From a virus, in the IMG/VR virus record IMGVR_UViG_3300010885_026047, positions 49,640 to 113,639 of that record: a stretch of DNA of 64,000 nt; one strand, 5' to 3'. The translations under genes were made by a program, and so were the position numbers. The notes under the pieces were generated by a model. That model was not told the DNA's origin. It saw nothing but the letters and a program-made list of their open reading frames with translations, and ran no database searches. The stretch's first letter is position 1; every line of letters begins with the position of its first letter. Positions 47,611-55,951 of this stretch are shown here, piece after piece.

Positions 47611-48933
47611 ATGCTGCCAGATTCATTTCAGCCGTATCTACTTAACAAGCCAGTTGGTAATACGGTAAACTTCACAACTTCCGGTACTACAGATCTGCTT
47701 ACTGCAGGTCAGTTTGGTATCTTTACCTGTCCTCCATCTACAGGTTCTTATGGGTCAGCTATAGCTGCGGGTACATCTACTCCTTGTATCATAGCCTCTG
47801 GTTCGTGGTACAGTGCGGATCAGATCAACCCTTTGTGGGGAGGTTTACAAGAGCCTGACTATACCCAGATCATCGACTGGAAACTGGTAAATGCTTATAT
47901 CTTTACACAAGGAACTGCGGCAGTCAACCAGATAAGTGCTTTCGGATGGAACCAGACATCTGCATCTACTGTAGGTCCTGCTTACTTCTGTGGTACTACA
48001 TATCAGTTCCAGCTTATCGTACAGGGTAACCCTGCACTGAACTTCCTTGATAAACAGTACTACAAGAGCTTTACTGCTTTTGGTGGTTGCTGTGGAACTG
48101 GTTGTACATCAGGTTGCACTACTACTTATGCTGATGCTGCTTGTATACATCTTCAGTGGAAGGATGGTATGACACAAGATCCATACATGCCTTCGTTCAT
48201 ATATCCACAAGTGTTTATACAAACATCTGCAGGTACAGCAGTTGAGGTATATAGTGCTTATGACGTACAAAGGGCAACTGCTGGTACATACGGACTTGTT
48301 CCAGGGTCTACCGGGCCAGGTAACTCTGCACTACAGGCACAAGTTCTTGCTGCAGGAGCTTACACTTGTAACACATCTAATCCTCAAGCAGTAGTATCTT
48401 CCCTACAGATAACCTGTGCTTATATACAGACTGTCTTCGGAACATGTACGTTCTCACCAACAGATCACTTCGAGGTAGAACCTATCTATGTACAAGGTTC
48501 TCTGTTCACTCAGGATGCTAATCCTTGTGCAGTAAACACTACGATAGATACATCAGTACCTAACATGTGGGTTCAGATACAAGCACCTTTGCAGATGCGT
48601 GGTATAGGGCAGACAGTTGTACGTAACATGATCGAGTGGGGTAGGTACAAACAAGAAGACTTCCCTGATAGCCAGTGGGTAGGATCACTCAGGATGCGTG
48701 AGATAGAACTGTATCCATGGTTGACTGCTGTTAACCTTGCAGGTATCTATGACATGCTTTACCTGAAATATAATGTCTATAGGCCATACAACGATCAGCA
48801 GATACACAACAACAATGAGTATGCGCTGACTATGTACTTCCCTACAGGAACAGTAATAACAGCTTGGACTAACCTGATAAACTCTTGTTTGAGTGCTGCA
48901 GGAAACTACATCGTGTCACCAACTACTGTCTAA
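47611..48933 (+). CDS. Virion structural protein, Cys-containing (440 aa)
   Basis: Thr/Gly/Ala-rich with a cluster CCGTGCTSGC and further Cys residues (C-T-F, C-A-V) in the middle; the C-terminal 130 residues (MRGIGQTVVRNMIEWGRYKQ, LYPWLTAVNLAGIYDMLYLK) are more conserved-looking and globular. Followed by a terminator, so probably the end of a short unit. May be a tail tube/hub or neck protein; not recognised. ATG at 47611 preferred: 16 upstream codons in frame fall in the promoter-leader. Confidence 0.6.
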   Translation: MLPDSFQPYLLNKPVGNTVNFTTSGTTDLLTAGQFGIFTCPPSTGSYGSAIAAGTSTPCIIASGSWYSADQINPLWGGLQEPDYTQIIDWKLVNAYIFTQGTAAVNQISAFGWNQTSASTVGPAYFCGTTYQFQLIVQGNPALNFLDKQYYKSFTAFGGCCGTGCTSGCTTTYADAACIHLQWKDGMTQDPYMPSFIYPQVFIQTSAGTAVEVYSAYDVQRATAGTYGLVPGSTGPGNSALQAQVLAAGAYTCNTSNPQAVVSSLQITCAYIQTVFGTCTFSPTDHFEVEPIYVQGSLFTQDANPCAVNTTIDTSVPNMWVQIQAPLQMRGIGQTVVRNMIEWGRYKQEDFPDSQWVGSLRMREIELYPWLTAVNLAGIYDMLYLKYNVYRPYNDQQIHNNNEYALTMYFPTGTVITAWTNLINSCLSAAGNYIVSPTTV

Positions 48934-48937
48934 GTAG

Positions 48938-48970
48938 TGGGGAGAGTATCTGAAAAGTTTACTCTCCCCA
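48938..48970 (+). terminator. Long-stem terminator
   Basis: TGGGGAGAGTA (48938-48948) pairs perfectly with TACTCTCCCCA (48960-48970), loop of 11. The tail TATCATT is weak in T but the stem is very stable. Confidence 0.65.
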
Positions 48971-49013
48971 TATCATTACATACATCATACTAGTACTATG
49001 ATTTTGAAGAAAG

Positions 49014-49063
49014 TGTCTTACAGCAGTTTGTTATGTACTAGATAACTTACTTCCTGTAAGACA
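49014..49063 (+). other. Nested inverted repeats just upstream of HNH gene
   Basis: Outer arms TGTCTTACAG (49014-49023) and CTGTAAGACA (49054-49063), a perfect 10-base dyad, enclose inner arms GTTAT (49030-49034) and ATAAC (49042-49046). It ends 13 bases before the endonuclease ATG, where it could hold down translation or mark an insertion boundary. Confidence 0.5.
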
Positions 49064-49076
49064 TTATTACTTTACA

Positions 49077-49589
49077 ATGGAAAGGTTTTGGAAGAAAGTT
49101 GATATAAGAACAGAAGAAGAGTGCTGGAACTGGACAGCTTATAAGGACAAAGGAGGGTATGGGATATTTAAAGTAAAGAGTGGTATAAATGAAACTGCTC
49201 ATAGGTTCTCATATAACTGGTGTAAGGGAGATATAACAAACGGGTTACATGTATGCCATAAGTGTGATAACCCTTCCTGTGTAAACCCAAACCATCTATT
49301 TCTAGGTACTCCTGCTGAGAACCATGAAGATGCTACTCGAAAAGGGAGAAAGGATATGAAAGTTATAGCTGGTATAGGGAGAACTTTTACTAAGTTATTT
49401 GAACGAGGACATATACCTCATAACAGAACAGTATCTGATGAAACAGTACTATATGTTAAAAGGTTGTTGAGGGATTATCCAGATAAAACAGTAAAGAGTA
49501 TAGCTGAAGATACTAACGTATCTGTAGATATAGTAAACAAGATAAAGTCAGGAGTATCATATAGTTATTTACGACTAGAAGAAATATGA
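49077..49589 (+). CDS. HNH homing endonuclease (170 aa)
   Basis: Zinc-binding HNH of the NUMOD/HNH_3 group: W-x-K-V-D at the start, [33 protein letters not shown], then the core [20 protein letters not shown] (56-79 region) with H-N-H residues, and [12 protein letters not shown]-terminal helix-turn-helix ([21 protein letters not shown]) is the DNA-recognition tail. Overlaps the next virion gene by 4 bases. Core motifs intact, probably active. Confidence 0.9.
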   Translation: MERFWKKVDIRTEEECWNWTAYKDKGGYGIFKVKSGINETAHRFSYNWCKGDITNGLHVCHKCDNPSCVNPNHLFLGTPAENHEDATRKGRKDMKVIAGIGRTFTKLFERGHIPHNRTVSDETVLYVKRLLRDYPDKTVKSIAEDTNVSVDIVNKIKSGVSYSYLRLEEI

Positions 49590-50140
49590 GTCAGCATATC
49601 TTATCAGTACAGGTGGACGATACTTATAACCCAGGAGTTTTCTTGGTTCGAGATACGTCTATCTATACCTCATCACTTCCTGTTAGTTGTCAGAGTTTGC
49701 AGATAACACCTCCGGGTTTTACTACACCTACAGTTATAGTACCTACTACCCAGAACTTTCAGTATGTGTTAAATGCTTGTACACTTGGTATAGTTAACCC
49801 TACAGGTTGTTCTGATATGTGCCCAAACATACCTGATGGTATATATGGGATATGGTATAGTGTTTCTCCTAACGATAAAGTGTTTGTTGGATACCAGTAT
49901 CTACGGATAGTGCAAGCTATAAACAGGTTAAACAAGTATCTCTGTGCTTTACAACTTCCTAACTGTTTACCAGGCCAGGAGCTGACTTACGAGTTACAAA
50001 ACATAGACATCATCCGTAACTATCTGAGAAGTGCTCAGACTAACATAAACGAGTTACATGAGTTAACTGACGGTATCAACCAATATAGGTTTGCTATAGA
50101 CTTGATGAACAAAATGAGTAGAAAAAAACCATACTGTTAA
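49586..50140 (+). CDS. Virion protein with Cys pairs (184 aa)
   Basis: Beta-rich N-terminal half ([20 protein letters not shown]), with [20 protein letters not shown] in the middle and a helical C-terminal half ending in KKPYC. The D-G-x-Y-x-I pattern resembles small phage tail proteins. First of a run of overlapping genes with unusual Cys content. Function unknown, virion location inferred from neighbours. Confidence 0.55.
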   Translation: MSQHILSVQVDDTYNPGVFLVRDTSIYTSSLPVSCQSLQITPPGFTTPTVIVPTTQNFQYVLNACTLGIVNPTGCSDMCPNIPDGIYGIWYSVSPNDKVFVGYQYLRIVQAINRLNKYLCALQLPNCLPGQELTYELQNIDIIRNYLRSAQTNINELHELTDGINQYRFAIDLMNKMSRKKPYC

Positions 50141-50142
50141 CT

Positions 50143-50391
50143 ATGACTGTATGCAGGAACTGTGGGAACCCATGCTGTGCATGTAACTGTCCAGGATGTC
50201 ACTGTCAGATACTAACAGGACCAGGAGGAGTACAGTGTTGTACGATGTGCATAACAGGACTACAAAGACAAGAACAAGCACAACAGGTAGTAAATACACC
50301 TCTGGTACAAGGGGCACAGTCACCGGAGATAATGGAACAAATAGTAAAACAAAGGTTACAGCAAGTACAACTAAACAGGTTCAGAGTATGA
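50143..50391 (+). CDS. Cys-cluster mini protein (82 aa)
   Basis: Eleven Cys in the first 36 residues, in C-x2-C, CC, C-x-C and CC-x2-C spacing (C4, C7, C11, C12, C14, C16, C19, C21, C32, C33, C36), followed by a Gln-rich helix (about 43-78). The Cys block could hold two or three zinc ions or be disulphide-bonded outside the cell. Overlaps the next gene by 4 bases (ATGA). Confidence 0.6.
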   Translation: MTVCRNCGNPCCACNCPGCHCQILTGPGGVQCCTMCITGLQRQEQAQQVVNTPLVQGAQSPEIMEQIVKQRLQQVQLNRFRV

Positions 50392-50759
50392 CAGACTTCA
50401 GACTGGAACGAAAGAAAGTAAACAGTGACTACTGTTCCTCTTACCTTGCACTATACATGCTCGGCGAGTATGGTATAGAAGTGGGCTATAGCGTTCCTCC
50501 TGTACAAGTATCTACTATGAACAAAGAACTACTGGACTGGCAGGAAGGAAGTGACTGTTGTGCTTTATGCGGTAAGTCTGCTCTTAACCAAGGTTTTACT
50601 ATAACTTCTTATGCAGTTCTGTCACCAAACCCTTGTACACCACTTGTTCCTCTTTTTGCAGGAGATCAGTGTTGTCCTTGTTTTGTGAATCCTGCTTTAA
50701 ATAACCAGGCAACTAACTGTTGGCCACAAACCCCTATATATGGAACCTGTTGTAACTAA
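50388..50759 (+). CDS. Cys-rich virion-region protein (123 aa)
   Basis: Starts MTDFRLERKKVNSDYCSSYL; later CCALCGKSALNQ and CCPCFVNPALNNQATNC, ending in CC. The ATG at 50388 in the ATGA overlap is used; 64 more codons open upstream in this frame are out of frame with, and antagonistic to, the previous gene and are Thr/Ser/Arg-rich nonsense. The A-L-N-Q / A-L-N-N-Q echo suggests an internal repeat. Function unknown. Confidence 0.55.
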   Translation: MTDFRLERKKVNSDYCSSYLALYMLGEYGIEVGYSVPPVQVSTMNKELLDWQEGSDCCALCGKSALNQGFTITSYAVLSPNPCTPLVPLFAGDQCCPCFVNPALNNQATNCWPQTPIYGTCCN

Positions 50760-51285
50760 CTCAGCAAGTAACACTTGCGATAACCCGATATCCAGTAACT
50801 GTGTGTTAGTTTCAACACCTGTACCTGGAACTCAAGGACTATGTTATCCGACTACTCTTACACAGGTTATTACTAATCTTGGTAATATCATTACTGGGGG
50901 AAATGGTACTGGAACTGACGGTTTAGGAGGAGTTACTATCCCTGGTATAGATCTTGGATGTTTATACAGTACAACTGTAGGAACTTGTCCTGCAGGTTGG
51001 ACGTTTGTACCAGCTACTGCAACTGTAGCTGCTCACTGTTCTAATGGGTGTCCTCCCGGAAGCGTTCCTAATGGTACTAATCCGGATGGAACACTTTTAT
51101 GTGCTTTCTGTCCATCATTTTCACCTTGTCCCCCTCCTGCTCCTACTTACATAGCTAACTCTGACCCCTCACCTACAACACTTGCAGGTATCTTGCAACA
51201 GATCGTTGACTTTCTACAACCCTTTTGTACATGTAATCCTTGTGCCGCTGTTAGTGCTTCAGCGGGACCTAATCATACTCCATAA
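50740..51285 (+). CDS. Cys/Pro-rich virion-region protein (181 aa)
   Basis: EGF-like spacing of Cys in the middle (GTCPAGWTFVPATATVAAHC, then NGCPPGSVPNGTNPDGTLLC-x2-C) and again at the end (CTCNPCAAV). Gly/Thr linkers between. Starts 20 bases inside the previous gene. A disulphide-stabilised fibre or adhesin segment is a fair guess. Confidence 0.55.
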   Translation: MEPVVTNSASNTCDNPISSNCVLVSTPVPGTQGLCYPTTLTQVITNLGNIITGGNGTGTDGLGGVTIPGIDLGCLYSTTVGTCPAGWTFVPATATVAAHCSNGCPPGSVPNGTNPDGTLLCAFCPSFSPCPPPAPTYIANSDPSPTTLAGILQQIVDFLQPFCTCNPCAAVSASAGPNHTP

Positions 51286-51294
51286 ACAGATAAC

Positions 51295-52515
51295 ATGACC
51301 CCAGCAACTCCATACTTTCCTATACAACTCCCAGCTAATCTCAAGTTTATAAATGCGAGTGGTAACACTGTGTCCCAGTTACCTCCTGTAGCTGCTACTG
51401 CTCAACTTGATAATGCTCAAACAGGAGCTATATCTCTCAACCTTGCTGCTACAAACAATCTTATAAACCAAACTGCAGTTATAAACCAAACCCTTATAAG
51501 TTACAATACTCAACTTACTTCACTTCAGACTCAGATAACAGCCATCAACACATCTGGAGCAGTAGCTATACCTCAAGTTAACGGAGGTTGTTTAACAAGT
51601 CCTGTAGGTCAGGTGCTTCCTATAAACGTAGCAGTCACTAACCTTATATCTAATACTTGTGCTTATAACACAGTCCTTGGAACAACTACACAGTTAACTA
51701 ATGCTATACTTGCTCAGTGTAACAACTTAAACACTTTACAAGCTTATAGCCAGAACAGTGTCATGTCAGGACTTACTGGGTGGATATCTACAGTAACTAA
51801 CATAGCTCAGTCTTTTAACAACCTGTGGTTAGCTTACTGTGATATGAGAACTGGTGTCACACAAGCGTTAGCTCAGAGCAGCATCACTTGTGCAGATATA
51901 ACTCTGAACTACCAGGGCGTATATAGTATGAGTGCCAAGACTATCACGATGTACTTCTACACTAGTTCTATACCTTCTAACTTTAGCAGTTCCGGTAGTA
52001 GTAGTGGTACATTTACTATAACAGATACTTACGGTAATGTATACACACAAAGCTTTAACTTATACTCTACAGTAACTACAGGATCTATAGTACTGAACAT
52101 CGGAGCAAGTGCTTTGGCTCAGAACGTAACTTACGAAGCTGTTCTATCTTATAGTTTAACTAGTACAACACCATCACTTGGCTGTAGTGGTTCCATACCT
52201 AACACTATCATTAACAACACGTCTACATGTCCTGTAGTAGTTCTATCTGCCATTGCAGGACCTGCTATACAGTATATACTTACACCAACACTTATAAGTA
52301 ATGTTACTTACAACGTATCTTTGATAAACAGTTCAGGTTCAACATCTGGTGGAACAGTTTTAAGTACCAACAGTTATAACAATCCATCAACACCAACTAT
52401 AGGATCGTTTACAGGACTTACACCAAGTACTCTATACTTTGTAAGAGTGACAGTTATAACCAGTGAGAACACAACTATATGTCCGGCACAATCACAACTA
52501 ACAGGAGGATCTTAA
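51295..52515 (+). CDS. Tail fibre protein with FN3-like domains (406 aa)
   Basis: The N-terminal about 200 residues are helical (NAQTGAISLNLAATNNLINQ, a coiled-coil trimer-like stretch). The C-terminal 200 carry Ig/FN3-like beta domains, the last ending SFTGLTPSTLYFVRVTVITS, the classic fibronectin type III G-L-x-P-x-T-x-Y-x-V pattern. Likely a surface-exposed fibre that binds sugars. Confidence 0.65.
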   Translation: MTPATPYFPIQLPANLKFINASGNTVSQLPPVAATAQLDNAQTGAISLNLAATNNLINQTAVINQTLISYNTQLTSLQTQITAINTSGAVAIPQVNGGCLTSPVGQVLPINVAVTNLISNTCAYNTVLGTTTQLTNAILAQCNNLNTLQAYSQNSVMSGLTGWISTVTNIAQSFNNLWLAYCDMRTGVTQALAQSSITCADITLNYQGVYSMSAKTITMYFYTSSIPSNFSSSGSSSGTFTITDTYGNVYTQSFNLYSTVTTGSIVLNIGASALAQNVTYEAVLSYSLTSTTPSLGCSGSIPNTIINNTSTCPVVVLSAIAGPAIQYILTPTLISNVTYNVSLINSSGSTSGGTVLSTNSYNNPSTPTIGSFTGLTPSTLYFVRVTVITSENTTICPAQSQLTGGS

Positions 52516-52518
52516 CAT

Positions 52519-52983
52519 ATGTGTAACTGCAGCTCAACAACTTCGTGCTTAAACTGCCAACAGGGTATACAATGCAACTGCCCACCTACATACCCTGTAC
52601 CTCATGCAACTGTTCCTTGTAGCTGTTGTCCTCCTGGGTATACTCTTGTGTCAGGTTCCTGTGTAGATACTGCTACTGGAAAGATAAAGATATCACCTAT
52701 ACCATGTGTGGCTTGTGAAACATCACAGACTACCGACTGTGTGTTTTATAGCGGAGAGGTTCCTTTACTGTGTAACCCATCTGGTATAAACCCTGCAGAT
52801 AACCTAACTACGATCATAAACAAGTTATGTTTTAGCAGTCCTCAGAACATCATGGCTTTTTTGAGTGCTATATCTCTTAACCAAACTTTGTACGATGGTT
52901 TCTGTAACCTGGTTTCTGGTTGCACAGGTTTACCATCTCCCGTTGTCCCGGTGATCGGAACTTTGTCATGGAGCATACCATAA
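52519..52983 (+). CDS. Cys-rich adhesin-like protein (154 aa)
   Basis: The first 80 residues have dense Cys (C2, C4, C10, C13, C19, C21 and PCSCCPPGYTLVSGSC), an EGF/granulin-like arrangement; the rest is helical. Lies 3 bases after the FN3 fibre gene. Function unknown, probably part of the same fibre assembly. Confidence 0.55.
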   Translation: MCNCSSTTSCLNCQQGIQCNCPPTYPVPHATVPCSCCPPGYTLVSGSCVDTATGKIKISPIPCVACETSQTTDCVFYSGEVPLLCNPSGINPADNLTTIINKLCFSSPQNIMAFLSAISLNQTLYDGFCNLVSGCTGLPSPVVPVIGTLSWSIP

Positions 52984-52992
52984 AACTTATAT

Positions 52993-53541
52993 ATGTCAGT
53001 AACTACAACAGCATCATTTCCCATAACACTTACCAATACAGTTGGACATACCTACTATACGATACAGTCTCGTTTAAGTGGTACAAGTGCCTGGACCGAC
53101 TTTAACACAAGTGGTAGTACTGCTTCTATATCTGGTTTAGAGCCAAATATGTTGTATGACTTTCAGGTTATCAACGTGAACGGAACTACTAACCCAGCTT
53201 CTGCTATAGTTCAAAGTGCTAACATAACTGATCCTGATCCTAACTTCAGTCCTGTTAACAATGCTATATCTATGTCATGGATCAACCTAAGTTCTGATAT
53301 AACAGGTTATGGGACAACTATAGCTTTAGAAAGTAATCCTACAGTTATACTAGCTACTCATAATCCTACTATAAACCCGACTGTAACAGATACCTTTAGT
53401 GGCCTTGCTCCATTTACTCTATATAACATAACGGTAACTCCTGCTATAGGAAGTATAGCTAACACTTTTACTTATCCTGTACTTACTACAGCTACATCTA
53501 CTTGTCCGGCACCACTTAACGTAACAGCAACACTTGTATAA
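52993..53541 (+). CDS. Two-FN3-domain protein (182 aa)
   Basis: Two fibronectin type III domains: YYTIQSRLSGTSAWTDFNTS with ISGLEPNMLYDFQVINVNG, then AISMSWINLSSDITGYGTTI with FSGLAPFTLYNITVTPAIG. FN3 domains on phage tails commonly bind cell-surface glycans. In line with the neighbouring fibre genes. Confidence 0.7.
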   Translation: MSVTTTASFPITLTNTVGHTYYTIQSRLSGTSAWTDFNTSGSTASISGLEPNMLYDFQVINVNGTTNPASAIVQSANITDPDPNFSPVNNAISMSWINLSSDITGYGTTIALESNPTVILATHNPTINPTVTDTFSGLAPFTLYNITVTPAIGSIANTFTYPVLTTATSTCPAPLNVTATLV

Positions 53542-53543
53542 CT

Positions 53544-54497
53544 ATGTCACAGACACTTACAGTTTTATGGACTCCCCCTACACCTGATCCAGGATCATAC
53601 CAGTTATCTTATAGAGCGCAGGGAGGTGTTTCATATACTACAGTTAATACTTCAGGAAGTCCTACTAGTATATACTCACTTGTTCCTGCCAATTATGAAG
53701 GTTATATACAGTCAAACTGTTTAACACCAGATCCTCCTACACTTAGTAGTGCTGCTCCTTTTGGTGTAAATGGATGGCAACCTTTCTATGTAAACCTTAG
53801 TACATCAGGTAGTACCTGGACAGTTTACGGTACATCTGTCTATGGAAATCCTTATGCGACATTAGTTAGCGGTACTATATACTATCATGTAGGAGCTAGT
53901 AACCTTACAGTATCAGGATCAGGTACATATCCTGCAGGCTCTACATACGCTTCACTTCTGGTAACATCTGTACCCGGAGGAGCTGTAGTAGATAAAGTAC
54001 TGATTACTAATATGTCCCCTATCTTTGATAACGGAGGGGCGTTACAACAGTTTGATAGTGTTTCTACACCTAAGTACTTTTCTTTTTATAACACTTCTGG
54101 TTGTACAAGTGGTAATACTTCAGGATGTACAGCCCCTACATGGAACGGTTCACCTATAACACTTCCTTCTTTTTTCCTGAGAGGTTTTAACGTTACTTCT
54201 GTAGACGGTTCTGGAAATCCACTATCAGGTAACATACTTGTACAGTGGATACAGAGTGCTGTATATGGAGGAGGGTTAGGTATATATAGCCACATTACTT
54301 TTAATGTTTATGATCCGGATAAAACGCTTATGGGTACGGTTACTGTACCTTATGGACAACCTGGTCTCAATAATGCGACTATTCCTGTAAGTAAAGTAAC
54401 AGCTCCTTTAAGTATAACAAGTCAGTTTACCATGAAAACTTTATGGGCAGATACTTCAGTCTCTGCTACCAAGCTCTTTTACTTACCGAGTTTTTAA
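53544..54497 (+). CDS. FN3-containing virion protein (317 aa)
   Basis: An N-terminal FN3 domain (LTVLWTPPTPDPGSYQLSYR, IYSLVPANYEGYIQSNC) is followed by a Ser/Thr/Gly-rich beta body with SGCTSGNTSGCTAPTW, probably a carbohydrate-binding or jelly-roll module. Last gene before a terminator, so the end of the fibre unit. Confidence 0.6.
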   Translation: MSQTLTVLWTPPTPDPGSYQLSYRAQGGVSYTTVNTSGSPTSIYSLVPANYEGYIQSNCLTPDPPTLSSAAPFGVNGWQPFYVNLSTSGSTWTVYGTSVYGNPYATLVSGTIYYHVGASNLTVSGSGTYPAGSTYASLLVTSVPGGAVVDKVLITNMSPIFDNGGALQQFDSVSTPKYFSFYNTSGCTSGNTSGCTAPTWNGSPITLPSFFLRGFNVTSVDGSGNPLSGNILVQWIQSAVYGGGLGIYSHITFNVYDPDKTLMGTVTVPYGQPGLNNATIPVSKVTAPLSITSQFTMKTLWADTSVSATKLFYLPSF

Positions 54498-54532
54498 AGA
54501 TATCCCAGAGTGGTTCCCTGGTATAGGTGAGT

Positions 54533-54567
54533 AGGTTATCTTAACTGGATAACCTTTCACTTTTTAT
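54533..54567 (+). terminator. Intrinsic terminator
   Basis: AGGTTATC (54533-54540) pairs with GATAACCT (54548-54555), loop of 7, followed by TTCACTTTTT. Ends the fibre unit before the ring/tail genes. Confidence 0.7.
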
Positions 54568-54640
54568 AACTGTAAGAGTTTAGTAATTGCAATCGAAACT
54601 GTGTAACAAAACTTTTATACGAAAGAAATAACTTCGTACT

Positions 54641-55258
54641 ATGGCTGAAAAACCACCACGATATAAAACAGATACTTTCGATGTACTTGCCAGATACTAT
54701 CGGAAAGGTAACAGTGTTTGTAAGTCAGACAACGACTTTTACAAACGGATGAAAGAGACTTACCCTGATCTGTCTATATACCCAGATGTTCAGATACAAA
54801 AGCTATGTATAGAGTTCAACAAGTTTCTTTCTGAAGTTATAGTAGAACACAGGGATGGTGTACTCTTACATGCTAACCTGGGCTTTGTGATGGTCTGTAC
54901 TGCAGGTAAAAGAACTTGTGCTGTGAACTATAAGGAGTCCAAGAAACAGGGAGAGAAAGTGTTTTATAGAAATGAGCACTCTGAGAGTTATGGGGCCATG
55001 GTTTACTATAGTGGCTACTACAGAGAGCGTAACTCTAAACCACTAAGGATGTTTGCTAACTGTGAAGTGTGGTCTTTTTGTGCTGGTAGAAGGTTAAACA
55101 GACTTGTAGCACAGGGTTACAAAGAGTGCTATAAGAAGTACTGGAAGTTACCTAAGAGCAGACGGATAACAGACATGTTAAACAGTTACCAGAAACAGAT
55201 GAGAGTAAAGAGAAAGGTTAAAGCTATACCAGAGAACTACGATGAGTTTAAGTTTTAA
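54641..55258 (+). CDS. Conserved tail-region phage protein (205 aa)
   Basis: Basic protein with the central pattern QKLCIEFNKFLSEVIVEHRD followed by GVLLHANLGFVMVCTAGKRT, which I recognise as a conserved block (v-x-LP-x-x-lG-x-l) in Bacteroidota phage proteins located next to tail genes. The C-terminal third is Lys/Arg-rich. Possibly a virion protein that touches DNA. Function not established. Confidence 0.6.
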   Translation: MAEKPPRYKTDTFDVLARYYRKGNSVCKSDNDFYKRMKETYPDLSIYPDVQIQKLCIEFNKFLSEVIVEHRDGVLLHANLGFVMVCTAGKRTCAVNYKESKKQGEKVFYRNEHSESYGAMVYYSGYYRERNSKPLRMFANCEVWSFCAGRRLNRLVAQGYKECYKKYWKLPKSRRITDMLNSYQKQMRVKRKVKAIPENYDEFKF

Positions 55259-55273
55259 ACATATACAAAAAAG

Positions 55274-55951
55274 ATGTCAGATACTCGTATAGGAGATGTA
55301 ACTAGTCGTATCCGTAACTCAGTGAAAGCAGTCAGACAAGACTCCTTTTTAACCGACTACTACATATATGGTTTGTTTCTGAAGTATGCAGCAGTTCGTA
55401 TCAAACAACTAGATGAAAAGGGTAGGTTATATGCTTTCAGTTCTATCTTTGAAACACTGGACTTTGTAAAACTTGAAGAGACTGACTGGGTAGAAGCAGG
55501 TTGTTCAGGGATACAGAGTTACCGAACTATGAGAAAGACTTGTGACTCCTTACCTATGTTTATGGAAGGTAAGTTTGGACCTATGGTACGATCTATAACT
55601 TCTTTGGACGGCAGAACTCCTTTTCAGCTTACATCACTTGATAACTATGTTCTACTCTCTAAACAGGGAACTTTCAAGTACAACAGAACTAACTACTGCT
55701 GGTGGCTAAACGATCACTTGTACTTTCCAGATGCACCTTATCCTGCTATACGTATAGAAGGTATGTTCCAGGAAGACATCAGTAAGTTCAAGTGTAACTA
55801 CGATGACTGTTGTAAACGAAGACAAGACCAGTCACTTAACGTACCTGACTACATACTTTCAGATATCGAAAAGTTTGTACTTGCTGAGTTAAACGGTGAG
55901 GAACGTATACCTTCAGACATTGCTCACGATGCTATAAACCCCACTCGATAA
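55274..55951 (+). CDS. Putative ring/adaptor tail protein (225 aa)
   Basis: Begins SDTRIGDVTSRIRNSVKAVR-QDSFLTDYYIYGLFLKY, a pattern I associate with ring proteins of crAss-like tails (helix pair, then K-x-A-x-x-R-x-K). Later WWLNDHLYFPD and a YDDCC-KRRQDQSLNVPDYI stretch. Overlaps the next gene by one base (stop-start TAATG). Assignment is by context and partial pattern. Confidence 0.6.
   Translation: MSDTRIGDVTSRIRNSVKAVRQDSFLTDYYIYGLFLKYAAVRIKQLDEKGRLYAFSSIFETLDFVKLEETDWVEAGCSGIQSYRTMRKTCDSLPMFMEGKFGPMVRSITSLDGRTPFQLTSLDNYVLLSKQGTFKYNRTNYCWWLNDHLYFPDAPYPAIRIEGMFQEDISKFKCNYDDCCKRRQDQSLNVPDYILSDIEKFVLAELNGEERIPSDIAHDAINPTR

Noticed and set aside
50196-50387. Upstream extension of the 123-residue Cys-rich gene
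   Set aside because: Open by chance in the alternate frame of the preceding Cys-cluster gene; an ATGA overlap gives a better start at 50388.
47611-54497. Diversity-generating retroelement acting on fibre genes
   Set aside because: No reverse transcriptase and no template/variable repeat pair with adenine-specific differences was seen in the window.
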